From: Spartobacteria bacterium
GTDB lineage: Bacteria; Verrucomicrobiota; Verrucomicrobiia; Chthoniobacterales; UBA10450
Length of the DNA stretch: 64,000 nucleotides
Direction: 5' to 3'
Assembly: GCA_003134785.1 (NCBI GenBank)
Contig: PLCN01000020.1
Span: 124,001-188,000 of the forward strand
Shown: piece after piece, positions 1 through 9,160 of the stretch
Layout of the letters: each line of letters opens with the position of its first letter
How positions within the stretch are numbered: the first letter of the stretch is position 1
Made by a program: the position numbers and the translations under genes
Notes under the pieces: generated by a model
Told to the model about the DNA's origin: nothing
The model's database searches: none
The model's input: only the letters and a program-made list of their open reading frames with translations

Positions 1-1591
1 CGGTCACTTCGTAACCAAGCGTTCCGAGAAGTTGCGAAGTGAGTTCTCGAATCGCCGCTTCGTCGTCCATCACCAACACGCGCTGATGATTGAAATGGAA
101 AGCGCGTTGCGGCACTCGCGTTTCTGCAGCCGCCAGCTTGCGGTCGCTGGCCCGCAGGTAAAACGCAAACGTGGAGCCTTCCGGCGATGCGCTTTCCAGC
201 AGCAGCATGCCGCCATGTTTTTTCACGATCGAGTAGCTGATCGCCAGCCCGAGCCCTGTTCCGGTCGGCTTGGTGGTGAAGTAAGGATCGAAAATTTTCG
301 CCCGCAATTCCTCGGGTATTCCAGCGCCGCAGTCGGTGATGGTGATCTTGACGTAAGGCCCCGCGGGCAGGATCGCGTCGGCTTCTTCCTCGAGCACCAC
401 ATTGCGCGCGCGAACGCGGACGGTGCCGCCGCCCGACATAGCTTCCCGCGCATTGAGCATCAACGCATTCACCACTTGCTCGATCTGTCCGGCGTCCACT
501 TCCGCTTTCCAAAGATCGACTGCGAGATCGAAGTCCGCGCGCAGGTTCGATCCGTAGAGGGAGAACTCAGCCGAGTGTTCGAGCAATTCTCCGATCGAGA
601 CGACTTTCTTGAGCGGCGTGCCACCCTTCGAAAAAGTGAGGAGCTGACCGGAAAGATGCGCCGCATGTTGCGCGGCCTGTCCTGCTTTCGAGAGAAAACC
701 AAGAAGACTCCCGGATTCCGCCGGAGCTTCGATTTGAGCCAGGCCGATGTTTCCAGAAATCACGGTGAGGATGTTATTCAAATCGTGCGCGATGCCGCCG
801 GCGAGAGTGCCGAGCGATTCGAGCTTGCTCGTGGTCAGGCGTTCGGATTCGCTTTTTTTCCGTTCGCTAATCTCTCGGAAGAAAACGGAGACGCCGCCAT
901 TGGTCCGGTAAGCGTGCACTTCATGCCAAACTTTTCCGCTGGGATCACTTGCCTCGAATTCTATCGGGGCCGCCTCCGCCATGACCTTTCGATAATTGGC
1001 TTCGTAGACGGAACCGACCAATTCAGGAAATTTTTCCCAAAGCACGCCGCCGAGCAAATCATCGCGCGAGCGCGCGAGCATCGCCTCCGCCTTAGCGTTC
1101 AAGTAAGTCAATTTCCATTCGGAATCGACGGTGAAATAGCCATCCGTCGTGTTCTCGAGAATGTTCGCCATCGTGTGCGCGGATTCCAGCAAGGCTGCAC
1201 GTGCGTGGTTGCGCTCCGACAGCTCGCGAATCTGCCGCTCCGCCACGGAAAGCCGCACATTGAGCAATTCGAGATCGAGAGGTTTGGTCAGGTAATCATT
1301 CGCTCCCGCTTCGAGCGCCTGCTCGAGGTCCGCGGTATCGGCCCGCGCGGTCACGAGAACGATAAACATTGCGTCGCCGTTTGGTTGCGCGCGTAATTGG
1401 CGGCAGAGATCGACGCCGCTTTTTCCCGGCAGCATCCAATCGAGAATCAAAAAAGGGAAATTCTCCGACGCGAGCGCCGCTTCGGCCTCTTCCGCGCTGC
1501 CGACACCGAGTACCTCGTGTCCACGCCGCTCGATAAGCCGCTTCAGATTTTTGCGACTCCCCGGGTGATCCTCTACAAGCAAAATTTTCAT
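1..1591 (-). CDS. Hybrid sensor histidine kinase (REC-PAS-HisKA-HATPase-REC), C-terminus cut by window edge
   Basis: Reading leftward from an ATG at 1591 the frame stays open to the window edge (about 530 codons). It begins MKILLVEDHPGSRKN, a receiver domain (acidic pocket near residues 8-9, phospho-acceptor Asp in LILDWMLPG near 52, conserved Lys in LTKPLD near 105). A PAS domain follows (about 140-250; TTDGYFTVDSEW), then a histidine box (GGIAHDLNNILTV), an N box (NALMLNAREAM), the G1 box DCGAGIPEEL, and FDPYFTTKPTGTGLGLAI. A second receiver starts near residue 505 (RVLVMDDEAAIREL) and is truncated. It is a cytoplasmic two-component protein with no membrane segment, so the signal probably enters through the N-terminal receiver or the PAS domain. 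The stimulus is unknown. The next gene is divergent. Confidence 0.9.
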   Translation of the reverse strand, partial: MKILLVEDHPGSRKNLKRLIERRGHEVLGVGSAEEAEAALASENFPFLILDWMLPGKSGVDLCRQLRAQPNGDAMFIVLVTARADTADLEQALEAGANDYLTKPLDLELLNVRLSVAERQIRELSERNHARAALLESAHTMANILENTTDGYFTVDSEWKLTYLNAKAEAMLARSRDDLLGGVLWEKFPELVGSVYEANYRKVMAEAAPIEFEASDPSGKVWHEVHAYRTNGGVSVFFREISERKKSESERLTTSKLESLGTLAGGIAHDLNNILTVISGNIGLAQIEAPAESGSLLGFLSKAGQAAQHAAHLSGQLLTFSKGGTPLKKVVSIGELLEHSAEFSLYGSNLRADFDLAVDLWKAEVDAGQIEQVVNALMLNAREAMSGGGTVRVRARNVVLEEEADAILPAGPYVKITITDCGAGIPEELRAKIFDPYFTTKPTGTGLGLAISYSIVKKHGGMLLLESASPEGSTFAFYLRASDRKLAAAETRVPQRAFHFNHQRVLVMDDEAAIRELTSQLLGTLGYEVT

Positions 1592-1851
1592 TTAAAGGAG
1601 AAGCAATATCGCACGCATCGAGAGTTTTTCGAACCACCGACGCGCGTTAATCCGCCTACGCGGAATGTGTGTAATCCCCTTCCTTTCGTGAGCAGGATGA
1701 TTGCCACAACACGGTCTTGTAGCCGGAAATTACTGCCGTGAACGCCGCTTCGGCAGAATAATCGAGAGAGAGTTCCCGGGGCGGGCAACTTGCGTTGCAA
1801 GTCGCCTCTGCTACATACACCGGAAGTTTTCCCGATCCGACTTGCCATCCA

Positions 1852-2721
1852 ATGTTTGCCCGACGGTTGCTCGCTCTTGCTTCATCCAGTTTCCTCGCTC
1901 TTCAAGCGGTTTCAGGGCAAAATGTTCCTCCTGCGCAGCCGGTCGAAAAGAGCACGGCCACGCCGGCCCCGGTGCGCGCGGCTATCGCAGCCCCCACTTC
2001 GCCAGTTCAACCGCAGGTGACTTTCAATTCCGTTCACGTTGACGGACCCTACATCGCCCTCACCTTCGACGACGGTCCGAACAAAACTCTGACGCCGAAA
2101 TTGCTCGACCTTCTCGCGGCGCATCATATGAAGGCGACCTTCTTCGTGGTGGGCCAAAACGCGGTTGACCATCCGGAAATTCTCCAGCGCGCCGTTCGTG
2201 AAGGTCATGAGATCGGGAACCATTCGTGGTCGCATCCGAATTTGGGCAAGATGTCGGATGAAGCGGTGCGCCGCGAACTGCAAAAAACGGACGACGCGAT
2301 TACGGCGGCGATCGGCAAACACCCAACGCTGTTGCGTCCGCCGTACGGCTCGATCACCGCGCATCAGAAGCGCTGGATCCATGACGAGTTTGGTTATCGC
2401 ATCATCATCTGGGACGTGGATCCGCTCGATTGGAAGAGGCCGGGACCGAGTGTCGTCACCAGTCGAATCCTGAAGGAAACGCACGCGGGTTCGATCGTTC
2501 TGTCGCACGATATTCATCCCCCGACGATCGAAGCAATGCCGGCGACCTTTGATCAATTGGAGCGGAAAGGTTTTAAGTCCGTCACGGTGACCGAGCTGCT
2601 CGCGATGGCGACACCGCTGCCGCCGAAGCCAACGCCCACGCCGCGTCCGAGTCCCGCGCCCGGTGCCTCGCCTGCTTCCGCCTATACTCCCCCGCCCAGC
2701 ACTACCGCTCCAGGCGGATAG
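1852..2721 (+). CDS. Secreted polysaccharide deacetylase (NodB/CE4 family)
   Basis: Predicted to remove N- or O-acetyl groups from a polysaccharide such as peptidoglycan or chitin-like oligomers outside the cytoplasm. The ATG at 1852 gives a signal peptide (MFARRLLALASSSFLALQ); an upstream in-frame start at 1795 would put non-signal residues before it. The NodB domain has TFDDGPN (catalytic/metal Asp, about residue 73), the metal-binding HSWSHP, RPPYGS, WDVDPLDW and LSHDIH, so all CE4 motifs are present. The last 40 residues are Pro/Thr/Ser-rich and low in complexity, as in a cell-wall spacer. The gene ends 9 bases before the dynamin-like GTPase, which suggests co-transcription. The exact substrate cannot be told. 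Confidence 0.88.
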   Translation: MFARRLLALASSSFLALQAVSGQNVPPAQPVEKSTATPAPVRAAIAAPTSPVQPQVTFNSVHVDGPYIALTFDDGPNKTLTPKLLDLLAAHHMKATFFVVGQNAVDHPEILQRAVREGHEIGNHSWSHPNLGKMSDEAVRRELQKTDDAITAAIGKHPTLLRPPYGSITAHQKRWIHDEFGYRIIIWDVDPLDWKRPGPSVVTSRILKETHAGSIVLSHDIHPPTIEAMPATFDQLERKGFKSVTVTELLAMATPLPPKPTPTPRPSPAPGASPASAYTPPPSTTAPGG

Positions 2722-2730
2722 CAGGCCGGC

Positions 2731-4458
2731 ATGATCGCCGATAATTATTTGCAGCTTCGAACCGAGCTCGAAGCTGCACTCGCGGGGCTGCTGAAACTCA
2801 GCTCCGACATACGCCGCGACCCAGCCATCCTCGATACGCTGCACGGTTTGCTGACGGACGTTCGGGAGCCGTTGCTCTTTGTGGTCGTGGGCGAAGTCAA
2901 AGCGGGCAAATCATCGTTGCTCAACGCGCTTTTTGGCCACGAATTTGCGAAGGTGGATGTGCTCCCAGCCACCGACCGCGTTTACATTTTTCGTTACGGC
3001 GCCGAGGAGAAATCGGTCGTGGTCTCGCCGCAGCTGACCGAGCGCTATTTGCCGATCTCGTTTCTGCGCGACTTCAATGTCGTGGACACGCCCGGCACGA
3101 ACACCATGGTGCCGGAACACCAGACGATCACCGAAAGTTTTATTCCCCGCGCCGATCTCGTTCTCTTTGTCTTCTCGGTCGTGAACCCATGGTCGCAATC
3201 CGCTTGGGATCTGCTGAATTTCGTCCAAAAAAAATGGCTGAAGAACGTCGTCTTCCTCCTTCAACAAGCGGATTTGCGCGAGCCCACGGAGATCGACGTC
3301 ATTCATCGTCATCTGCAGGACACGGCCATGCAAAAACTGGGATTCGCGCCGCCGATCTTCCCCGTGTCGGCCCGCAAGGCGCTGCGCGCACGCACCACCG
3401 GTATGGACAAAGAAAGACTGTGGCAGGAGAGCCAGTTCGGACCGCTGGAAGACCAGATCAGTCACATGGTGACGGAATCCGGCGTGCGCATTTTGAAATT
3501 GCGCTCGACCGCGCGGACGGCGGGCGTGATCCTCGGAGAAGTCGCGGAAGAAATTCGCGGCTGTTTCGATACGATCCTGCGGGATGAAGCACAGCTCACT
3601 CGCGTGGAGGAATTTCTTCGAGCGCGAAAAGACCAGACCTTGCGTCAGGTAGCCGGGTTTCTTCGCGGCGTCGAGCAGGCCTGCCGTGAGGGCGCCCGGC
3701 AGGGAACAAAGCTGCTCGAGGAAAAGCTTTCCTTCTGGCGAACGTGGCGGCTCGTCTGGAGCCGGCAGCAATGGCAACAGGAATTCCAAACCGAAGTGGA
3801 AGCGAAACTGCGCCAGACGGTCCAACCGCAAATCGAGAACGCAGTCCAGTTGCTCGAGATCGATCTGCGAGGTCTCTGGCCGCAACTGCAAGACATGCTC
3901 GGGGCGCAATTCGATTCCGCGGACAAGAACCGCATGAGCACAAACGTGCCCGACTTCGCGCGCCAACGCCGCGATCTTCTGCAATCAATTCAACTCACGC
4001 TGGTCGAGCGCATCGCCTCCAAGGGCGTGGAGGAACAACTCGCCAAGATGTTTCGTGAAACGGCCGCCTGGCTTCGGTTGCCGGCCGGAGTAGCGGCAGC
4101 CGGTGGCATCATCACCGTGATCGTGGCGATGAGCAGCGCGTCCGTGGCGGATGTAACCGGAGTGCTCGCGGCGTCCGCCGCCGTCATCGGAACGATCGTC
4201 GCATTCACCCAGCGAAGAAAAATCTTGTCCGCTTACGACAACGAAATGGAAATGAAACGCCTGGAATTGGTCCACGCGATCGAACAGCAGATGAATCACG
4301 CCATTGATCTTTTCTATCAGGAGATCTCCGTGGCGTTCGCACCACTTGCCGCCTTCTGTACGACTGAGCGCAAGCGCTACGAACCACTCACGCAGCGAGC
4401 GGAAACGCTCACGGACACATTTCGGGCGTTGTCGACGAAACTCGGCGCCGCGGAATAA
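2731..4458 (+). CDS. Dynamin-like GTPase, membrane associated
   Basis: 575 residues. The N-terminal GTPase domain has a P-loop GEVKAGKSS at about 54-62 and the G3 box VVDTPGTNT at about 118-125. The expected G4 NKxD is replaced by QQADL, keeping only the Asp. A long helical region with charged, coiled-coil-like segments follows (about 260-440). Two hydrophobic stretches, around 445-465 and 470-492, end in QRRK and may form a paddle or hairpin membrane anchor. Bacterial dynamin-like proteins remodel or protect membranes; this one would act on the inner face of the cytoplasmic membrane. It follows the deacetylase by 9 bases. The atypical G4 leaves nucleotide specificity uncertain. Confidence 0.82.
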   Translation: MIADNYLQLRTELEAALAGLLKLSSDIRRDPAILDTLHGLLTDVREPLLFVVVGEVKAGKSSLLNALFGHEFAKVDVLPATDRVYIFRYGAEEKSVVVSPQLTERYLPISFLRDFNVVDTPGTNTMVPEHQTITESFIPRADLVLFVFSVVNPWSQSAWDLLNFVQKKWLKNVVFLLQQADLREPTEIDVIHRHLQDTAMQKLGFAPPIFPVSARKALRARTTGMDKERLWQESQFGPLEDQISHMVTESGVRILKLRSTARTAGVILGEVAEEIRGCFDTILRDEAQLTRVEEFLRARKDQTLRQVAGFLRGVEQACREGARQGTKLLEEKLSFWRTWRLVWSRQQWQQEFQTEVEAKLRQTVQPQIENAVQLLEIDLRGLWPQLQDMLGAQFDSADKNRMSTNVPDFARQRRDLLQSIQLTLVERIASKGVEEQLAKMFRETAAWLRLPAGVAAAGGIITVIVAMSSASVADVTGVLAASAAVIGTIVAFTQRRKILSAYDNEMEMKRLELVHAIEQQMNHAIDLFYQEISVAFAPLAAFCTTERKRYEPLTQRAETLTDTFRALSTKLGAAE

Positions 4459-4461
4459 AAG

Positions 4462-4576
4462 CCGGTTTCCAAACCGTCTTCCCAAGGAGGGGCGCTTTCC
4501 AAACCGCCCGTCTTTTCCTAGGCGGTTTCCATCCGCCCCTTTTTTCGGTCGGCGGTTTAGAAACCGCCGCTCCTTG
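4462..4576. repeat. Cluster of short palindromes between convergent genes
   Basis: The gap between the GTPase stop and the convergent gene's stop holds several related hairpins: CGGTTTccAAACCG at 4463-4476, GGCGG(tttccat)CCGCC at 4521-4537 followed by CCTTTTTT, and GGCGGTTT(ag)AAACCGCC at 4551-4568. The T-run after the second makes a bidirectional terminator plausible. Confidence 0.6.
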
Positions 4577-4607
4577 GTTGCTGCGATCAAGCGTAAAAAA
4601 ACGCTCG

Positions 4608-5432
4608 TTACTTCTTCTTCTTATCCGTCTCTTCCTGCACCACCCGTTGCTCGGTCTGGCGCTTGGCGATGACGAAATGATTGTTATCGCCATAGTTGCG
4701 CCACGGACCCGGCGGCACATCACGCACTTCGACAAATTGCCAGTCGGTCACATCCGTCGGTGACAGCCCAAGGTAATCCCGCACCGCCGGCGAAACATCA
4801 AGACCCGCGCCCCGATTCAAGTTTGGCTTCGGCCGTTCGTTCTGGAAAACGTATTGAAAATGGTCGGTGCGAAACGGGCCGCAATCTTCCCATTGCGCGT
4901 AGCAGGTGCGGTTGCCTTTGCGAATGGCGAGCCAGCGGTCCTTGCAAACCGAGTGGCCCGGCTCGCTGTAGACTTGCTTGAACCACGGAATCACCAGCGC
5001 GGCTTCCGGTTTGAATTGTCCATGCGTGACATCGTTGTAAGGCAGCGCGACATAAAATGGATTTTGCCGCGGGACGAACGAGACCGGGATGTAATTCCGG
5101 CGTGAACCGGCGTCGGGCGTATCGAAGCCGCCGTAGTTTGAAGTCCAATTGGCGTCCCAGGAACTTTTCACATTCGGCACCGGATTATTTCCGCCTGCGG
5201 CTTCGCCAATCCAAAAAACGGTGGTCACGATATTCGTCTTCCACGGAAAGCGCGTCATGCTGGTGCGCGAGGTCGTGGGAACGAAAACTTGCGGCTCGAC
5301 TTTAAGGAGAGCCTGCTCGCGTAATTTCATCGCATACTTCGCGAAGTCGGCGCTGCTCTCGTAGGGCGATTGGCCGCGCAGACCAGCGGCGCTCACCATG
5401 AGCAAGGCGAAAAGGACGGAGAATCTTTTCAT
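4608..5432 (-). CDS. Secreted protein of unknown function, possible double-psi beta-barrel
   Basis: 274 residues with a clear signal peptide (MKRFSVLFALLMVSAAGLRG). The mature part is rich in aromatic residues and has three cysteines. The stretch with VALPYNDV, WEDCGPF and LDVSPAVRDYLGL then WQFVEV resembles the layout of RlpA/3D-type double-psi beta-barrels, where a Cys/Asp/Gly motif is followed by a GLDLSPAV-like segment. That reading is inference from pattern alone. The C-terminus is a lysine run (TDKKKK). The gene is convergent with the GTPase gene and stands alone. If the barrel assignment holds, a role in peptidoglycan binding or cleavage in the periplasm would fit. Confidence 0.7.
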   Translation of the reverse strand: MKRFSVLFALLMVSAAGLRGQSPYESSADFAKYAMKLREQALLKVEPQVFVPTTSRTSMTRFPWKTNIVTTVFWIGEAAGGNNPVPNVKSSWDANWTSNYGGFDTPDAGSRRNYIPVSFVPRQNPFYVALPYNDVTHGQFKPEAALVIPWFKQVYSEPGHSVCKDRWLAIRKGNRTCYAQWEDCGPFRTDHFQYVFQNERPKPNLNRGAGLDVSPAVRDYLGLSPTDVTDWQFVEVRDVPPGPWRNYGDNNHFVIAKRQTEQRVVQEETDKKKK

Positions 5433-5554
5433 TAGGCGATAAGCGGATTGTTTTTATCCGATAAAACCCGGAAAGGCAAGTGTTTCCCTCGGAGACCGCC
5501 TGGCGCCGTCCGGGCTGCCTCCTTACATAGCACTAACCAAGCCAGCTGAATTCA

Positions 5555-7153
5555 TCACGTCCGGCTAACCAGCGTGTCCCGCTTGAACACCCGATCCGAG
5601 AGTCCCGGATAATCGAGAGTGAAGTGCAACCCGCGGCTTTCCTTCCGGCTCAGCGCGGAATCCACGATGAGCGCGGCGACCGTCGCAAGATTACGAAGCT
5701 CGAGTAGGTCCACCGAGATTTTGAAGTTCCAATAAAACTCCCGGATTTCGCGTTGCAGATTGCGCAGCCGAGCGCTGGCTCGCTGGAGCCGCTTGTCCGT
5801 GCGCACGATGCCGACGTAATCCCACATCAGCCGCCGGATCTCGTCCCAATTGTGATAGATGACCACGAGTTCATCCACATTTTGCACATCGCCCGCCTCC
5901 CATTCCGGCAACGAGATTGCCCGAACAGCGTGCGAAGTAGGCTGCTCACGCACCAGCGCGTCGACCGCACGATGCGCCAGGACCAATCCCTCCAGGAGCG
6001 AATTGCTCGCCAGCCGATTCGCGCCGTGCAAGCCGGTACAAGCGACCTCGCCGATCGCATACAGCCCCGGCATGGTCGTCGCGCCATTCAAGTCAGTCTT
6101 GATGCCGCCACATTGATAATGCGCTGCCGGGACCACGGGGATCGGTTGCTTGGCCATATCAATCCCCCAGCGCAAACAAGTTTCGTAGATGTGCGGAAAA
6201 CGTTCCTGCAAAAATTCCAGGGAGCGGTGCGTGATGTCGAGAAAGACGCATGAGGCGCCAGAGCGTTTCATCTCGGCGTCGATAGCGCGCGCGACGATGT
6301 CGCGGGGAGCGAGCGACCGCTGCGGATGATAACGGCTCATGAAATCTTCGCCCCGGCTGTTGCGTAAAATTCCGCCTTCACCGCGCACCGCCTCGGACAC
6401 GAGAAACGATTTTGCCTGGGGATGAAAAAGACAGGTCGGATGGAATTGGATGAACTCCATGTTTGCGATAACTGCACCCGCGCGCCAGGCCATGGCCACG
6501 CCGTCGCCGGTCGCGATGTCGGGATTCGTCGTATAAAGATAAACTTTCCCGCAACCGCCCGTGGCCAGGACCAGCCGGTCGGTCCGGATCGTTTCCACTT
6601 CGCCGGAGCGCTCATCGAGCACGTAGACCCCGAGGCAGCGGTCCTCCGTGGCGAAGCCAAGTTTTCCAGCCGTAATCAAATCGACGGCCATGTGATGCTC
6701 GAGTAACTCCACCCGGGGCGAGCGATCGAGTTCTCGCAGCAAAGTCTTTTCGATCTCCAGCCCGGTCACATCCTGGACATGCAAAACGCGTCGCTTCGAA
6801 TGGCCACCCTCCCGGCCGAGATCTGGCTCGCGATGGCCGGAGACTTCGCGGTCGTCGAAATGCAATCCGAGTCCGACCAACTCGCGAACACGCGTCGGGC
6901 CTTCCATCACGATCGTCCGCACAGCGGTCTCGTCGCACAGGCCCGCGCCGGCTTCGAGCGTGTCCTGCACATGAAGCTCAAAGGAATCTTCGTCGCTCGT
7001 CACGCACGCGATCCCGCCCTGCGCCCAGGCCGTATTCGAATCCGCCCCTTTGCGTTTCGTGACCACAGCAACGGATCCGTGCTTCGCCGCTTTCAAAGCG
7101 AACGTCAGCCCGGCAATGCCGCTGCCGATCACGACGAAATCGTATTCCTTCAT
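5555..7153 (-). CDS. nadB: L-aspartate oxidase
   Basis: 532 residues, normal length. It oxidises L-aspartate to iminoaspartate with FAD, the first step of de novo NAD synthesis. The N-terminal FAD fold has VIGSGIAGLTFAL (about 7-19), followed by SNTAWAQGGIACV. Substrate and flavin-domain motifs are present: FIQFHPTC, SLAPRDIVARAID, and the second FAD-binding region GLYAIGEVACTGLHGANRLASN shortened here to its core GEVACTG. The C-terminal helical domain runs from about 400. The start ATG overlaps the panC stop by one base (TGATG), so the two are translationally coupled. nadA and nadC are not in the window. Confidence 0.96.
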   Translation of the reverse strand: MKEYDFVVIGSGIAGLTFALKAAKHGSVAVVTKRKGADSNTAWAQGGIACVTSDEDSFELHVQDTLEAGAGLCDETAVRTIVMEGPTRVRELVGLGLHFDDREVSGHREPDLGREGGHSKRRVLHVQDVTGLEIEKTLLRELDRSPRVELLEHHMAVDLITAGKLGFATEDRCLGVYVLDERSGEVETIRTDRLVLATGGCGKVYLYTTNPDIATGDGVAMAWRAGAVIANMEFIQFHPTCLFHPQAKSFLVSEAVRGEGGILRNSRGEDFMSRYHPQRSLAPRDIVARAIDAEMKRSGASCVFLDITHRSLEFLQERFPHIYETCLRWGIDMAKQPIPVVPAAHYQCGGIKTDLNGATTMPGLYAIGEVACTGLHGANRLASNSLLEGLVLAHRAVDALVREQPTSHAVRAISLPEWEAGDVQNVDELVVIYHNWDEIRRLMWDYVGIVRTDKRLQRASARLRNLQREIREFYWNFKISVDLLELRNLATVAALIVDSALSRKESRGLHFTLDYPGLSDRVFKRDTLVSRT

Positions 7154-7992
7154 CAGAGCCGGATGTTATCGATCAGCCGAGTCTGTCCGAAAAAGGCCGC
7201 GACAGCGATGAGCGAATTCTCTTCCAGCGCTTCGATCGGTGCCAAAGTCTCGGCATTCACCAACTCGAGATAATCGATCCGCGCGAGCGGCGACCCATTT
7301 ATGATTTTGCGCGCAGCGTCGATGATCGCCGCCGCCGAACGTTCGCCGCCCCCGGCAAGCCGCGCCGCTTCCAGCAAAGCGGCGCGCAAGACCGGCGCCT
7401 GCTGCCGCTCGGTCGGACTCAGATATTGATTGCGCGAGCTGCACGCCAGTCCATCGGTTTCCCGCACAGTCGGAGCGCCGATGATCTCGATTCGAAAATT
7501 CAGGTCGCGCACCATCCGGCGAATGATCGCGAGCTGCTGGAAATCCTTCTCACCGAACACTGCTGCGTCCGGCGCGAGAACATGAAAGAGCTTCGCCACC
7601 ACCGTACAGACGCCGCGAAAATGTCCGGGCCGGGACTTCCCTTCCAGCGTGCTGGAAAGCGAATTCTCCTCGACGGCGACAGAGAAATCATTCGTATACA
7701 TCTCGTCCGCACTCGGCCGGAAAAGAATATCCACGCCAGCGCCGCGGCAAAGTTCCTCATCGCCCGTTTCGGGCCGCGGATATTTTTCAAAATCTCCTCC
7801 CGCAGCGAACTGAAGCGGGTTCACAAAAATGCTCACCGCGACTTCGCCCTCCTTCCCAGCCGCAGTCCGCGCGATGCGGATCAATTCGAGGTGACCTCGG
7901 TGGAGCGCGCCCATCGTCGGCACGAGAATTCTTCGCTCCGCACCGTTGCGCGCTAAAGCGATGGCGGCGGCGACGGTTTGGACAACGTGCAC
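7153..7992 (-). CDS. panC: Pantothenate synthetase
   Basis: Joins pantoate and beta-alanine using ATP, the last step of pantothenate (vitamin B5/CoA precursor) synthesis in the cytoplasm. Motifs: VPTMGALHRGHLEL (ATP-binding HxGH region), FVNPLQFAAGGDFEKYPR, PDAAVFGEKDFQQ and LACSSRNQYLSP. A GTG at 7992 gives MHVVQTVAAA, which matches the usual PanC N-terminus. An in-frame GTG at 8022 would add ten residues; neither has a good ribosome-binding site. It is the first gene of a two-gene unit with nadB, linking two cofactor pathways that both draw on aspartate-derived metabolites. Confidence 0.94.
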   Translation of the reverse strand: MHVVQTVAAAIALARNGAERRILVPTMGALHRGHLELIRIARTAAGKEGEVAVSIFVNPLQFAAGGDFEKYPRPETGDEELCRGAGVDILFRPSADEMYTNDFSVAVEENSLSSTLEGKSRPGHFRGVCTVVAKLFHVLAPDAAVFGEKDFQQLAIIRRMVRDLNFRIEIIGAPTVRETDGLACSSRNQYLSPTERQQAPVLRAALLEAARLAGGGERSAAAIIDAARKIINGSPLARIDYLELVNAETLAPIEALEENSLIAVAAFFGQTRLIDNIRL

Positions 7993-8114
7993 GGTCGCAA
8001 TAATTGCGCAGCGCGACTCCACGCGCCAGTCAATCCGACCACCGGTGTCATGTCAGCGATTTAAGCCGAAAGGTCCTGACCAGCCTCAACATTATTTACA
8101 ACGCGTAAGAAGAT

Positions 8115-8142
8115 TTGACGCCAGGGACTGGGATGATACTAA
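8115..8142 (+). promoter_or_regulatory. Possible sigma-70-type promoter
   Basis: TTGACG at 8115-8120, a 16-base spacer, then TACTAA at 8137-8142, about 110 bases upstream of the delta-60 protein gene. The match is partial and by eye only. Confidence 0.3.
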
Positions 8143-8254
8143 TCGTGCCTGCGCGACTGCTCAGCGGTGCGTCGATTAAGCCCCCGATCAACCTCCTCCT
8201 AAATTCGGATCACTCTTTCGTGACTTACTCCGCAAAAGAATCCCTTTCCTGAGG

Positions 8255-9160
8255 ATGAAAACTCCTTTGCTGATTCCTCACCCGACACAATCAATTCCCA
8301 GTGTCGCGAGATTCTTCGACCGCACGCTGATTCTCTCACTTTGCCTTGGATTAATTGGCGGACTCTTAACCTCTGCGCCCGCAGGGGCCGCGGGTCTTAC
8401 GCCAGGCACAAACTTTCGAGCTCCTTTTTTTGTCAAACCGGTCGCTCCCGAACGCGCCCTCCTCCTGCCGGACGGGAAATACCTCCTCTTTTTCGATCCC
8501 GACACCCTAACGGATCAGCCGTCTGGTGCGATCACACGATTTCTGGCCGACGGGACGCTGGACACTTCCTTCAATTTTAGTCGCATCTACAAATCGGTCG
8601 GGGCAGCCACTCCAGCCGGCAATAGCAAAATCTACGTCGCCGCCACGCGCTACCTTTATGGCGCCAAAGACGCTGAGCAGATTCTCCGGCTGAACGCGGA
8701 TGGATCAATCGACTCAAGCTTCGCGCCCGCGACTGTCGGCGGGCCCGACACCTACTTGGATGTGCGGCAAATTCTCGTCCAGCCGGATGGAAAGGTTTTG
8801 GTCGTCGGCCTTTTTCTTACGTTCGCAGGAAACGATCCCCGCGAAGGCATTGTTCGACTCCTGGCCGATGGCACGGTGGATTCGAGTTTTGTTCCTGTCA
8901 GCTTCCCCGATTATGGGCTGCTTTATTCGGCGGCGCTCCAACCTGATGGAAAGGTTTTGATCGGCGGAGCCTTCGACGCTGTGGATGGCACGGCCCCTCC
9001 TGGAGTTGCCCGGCTCAACGACAACGGTTCCCTAGATTCGACCTTCCACGCGGCCGGCTTTACCCGCACCCCTACCAGTCCGGTTCGTTCGATCGTCGTT
9101 CAAAGCGATGGCAAGATGTCCTCTCGGGTCGTTTCCAATTTGGAACTGGATCCGCGATGA
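8255..9160 (+). CDS. Delta-60 repeat surface protein, N-terminal fragment before first frameshift
   Basis: Starts MKTPLLIPHPTQ with a signal peptide or membrane segment around residues 24-46 (LILSLCLGLIGGLL...AGA). Delta-60 repeats follow: units of about 50-60 residues with ADGTLDTSF, QPDGKVLVVG and ARLNDNGSLDSTF signatures, expected to form a beta-propeller. The frame fails after VQSDGKM: one missing base near 9116 would give DGKxVLSGRFQFGTGSA and join the next fragment without a break. The next fragment begins at once in frame -1. Either the gene is decaying or the sequence has an indel error. The protein would be exported and probably surface exposed. Confidence 0.75.
   Translation: MKTPLLIPHPTQSIPSVARFFDRTLILSLCLGLIGGLLTSAPAGAAGLTPGTNFRAPFFVKPVAPERALLLPDGKYLLFFDPDTLTDQPSGAITRFLADGTLDTSFNFSRIYKSVGAATPAGNSKIYVAATRYLYGAKDAEQILRLNADGSIDSSFAPATVGGPDTYLDVRQILVQPDGKVLVVGLFLTFAGNDPREGIVRLLADGTVDSSFVPVSFPDYGLLYSAALQPDGKVLIGGAFDAVDGTAPPGVARLNDNGSLDSTFHAAGFTRTPTSPVRSIVVQSDGKMSSRVVSNLELDPR

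Noticed and set aside
32-1396. Long open frame on the plus strand opposite the histidine kinase
   Set aside because: It has no recognisable protein text and is antisense to a gene with full kinase motifs; high GC makes such shadows common.
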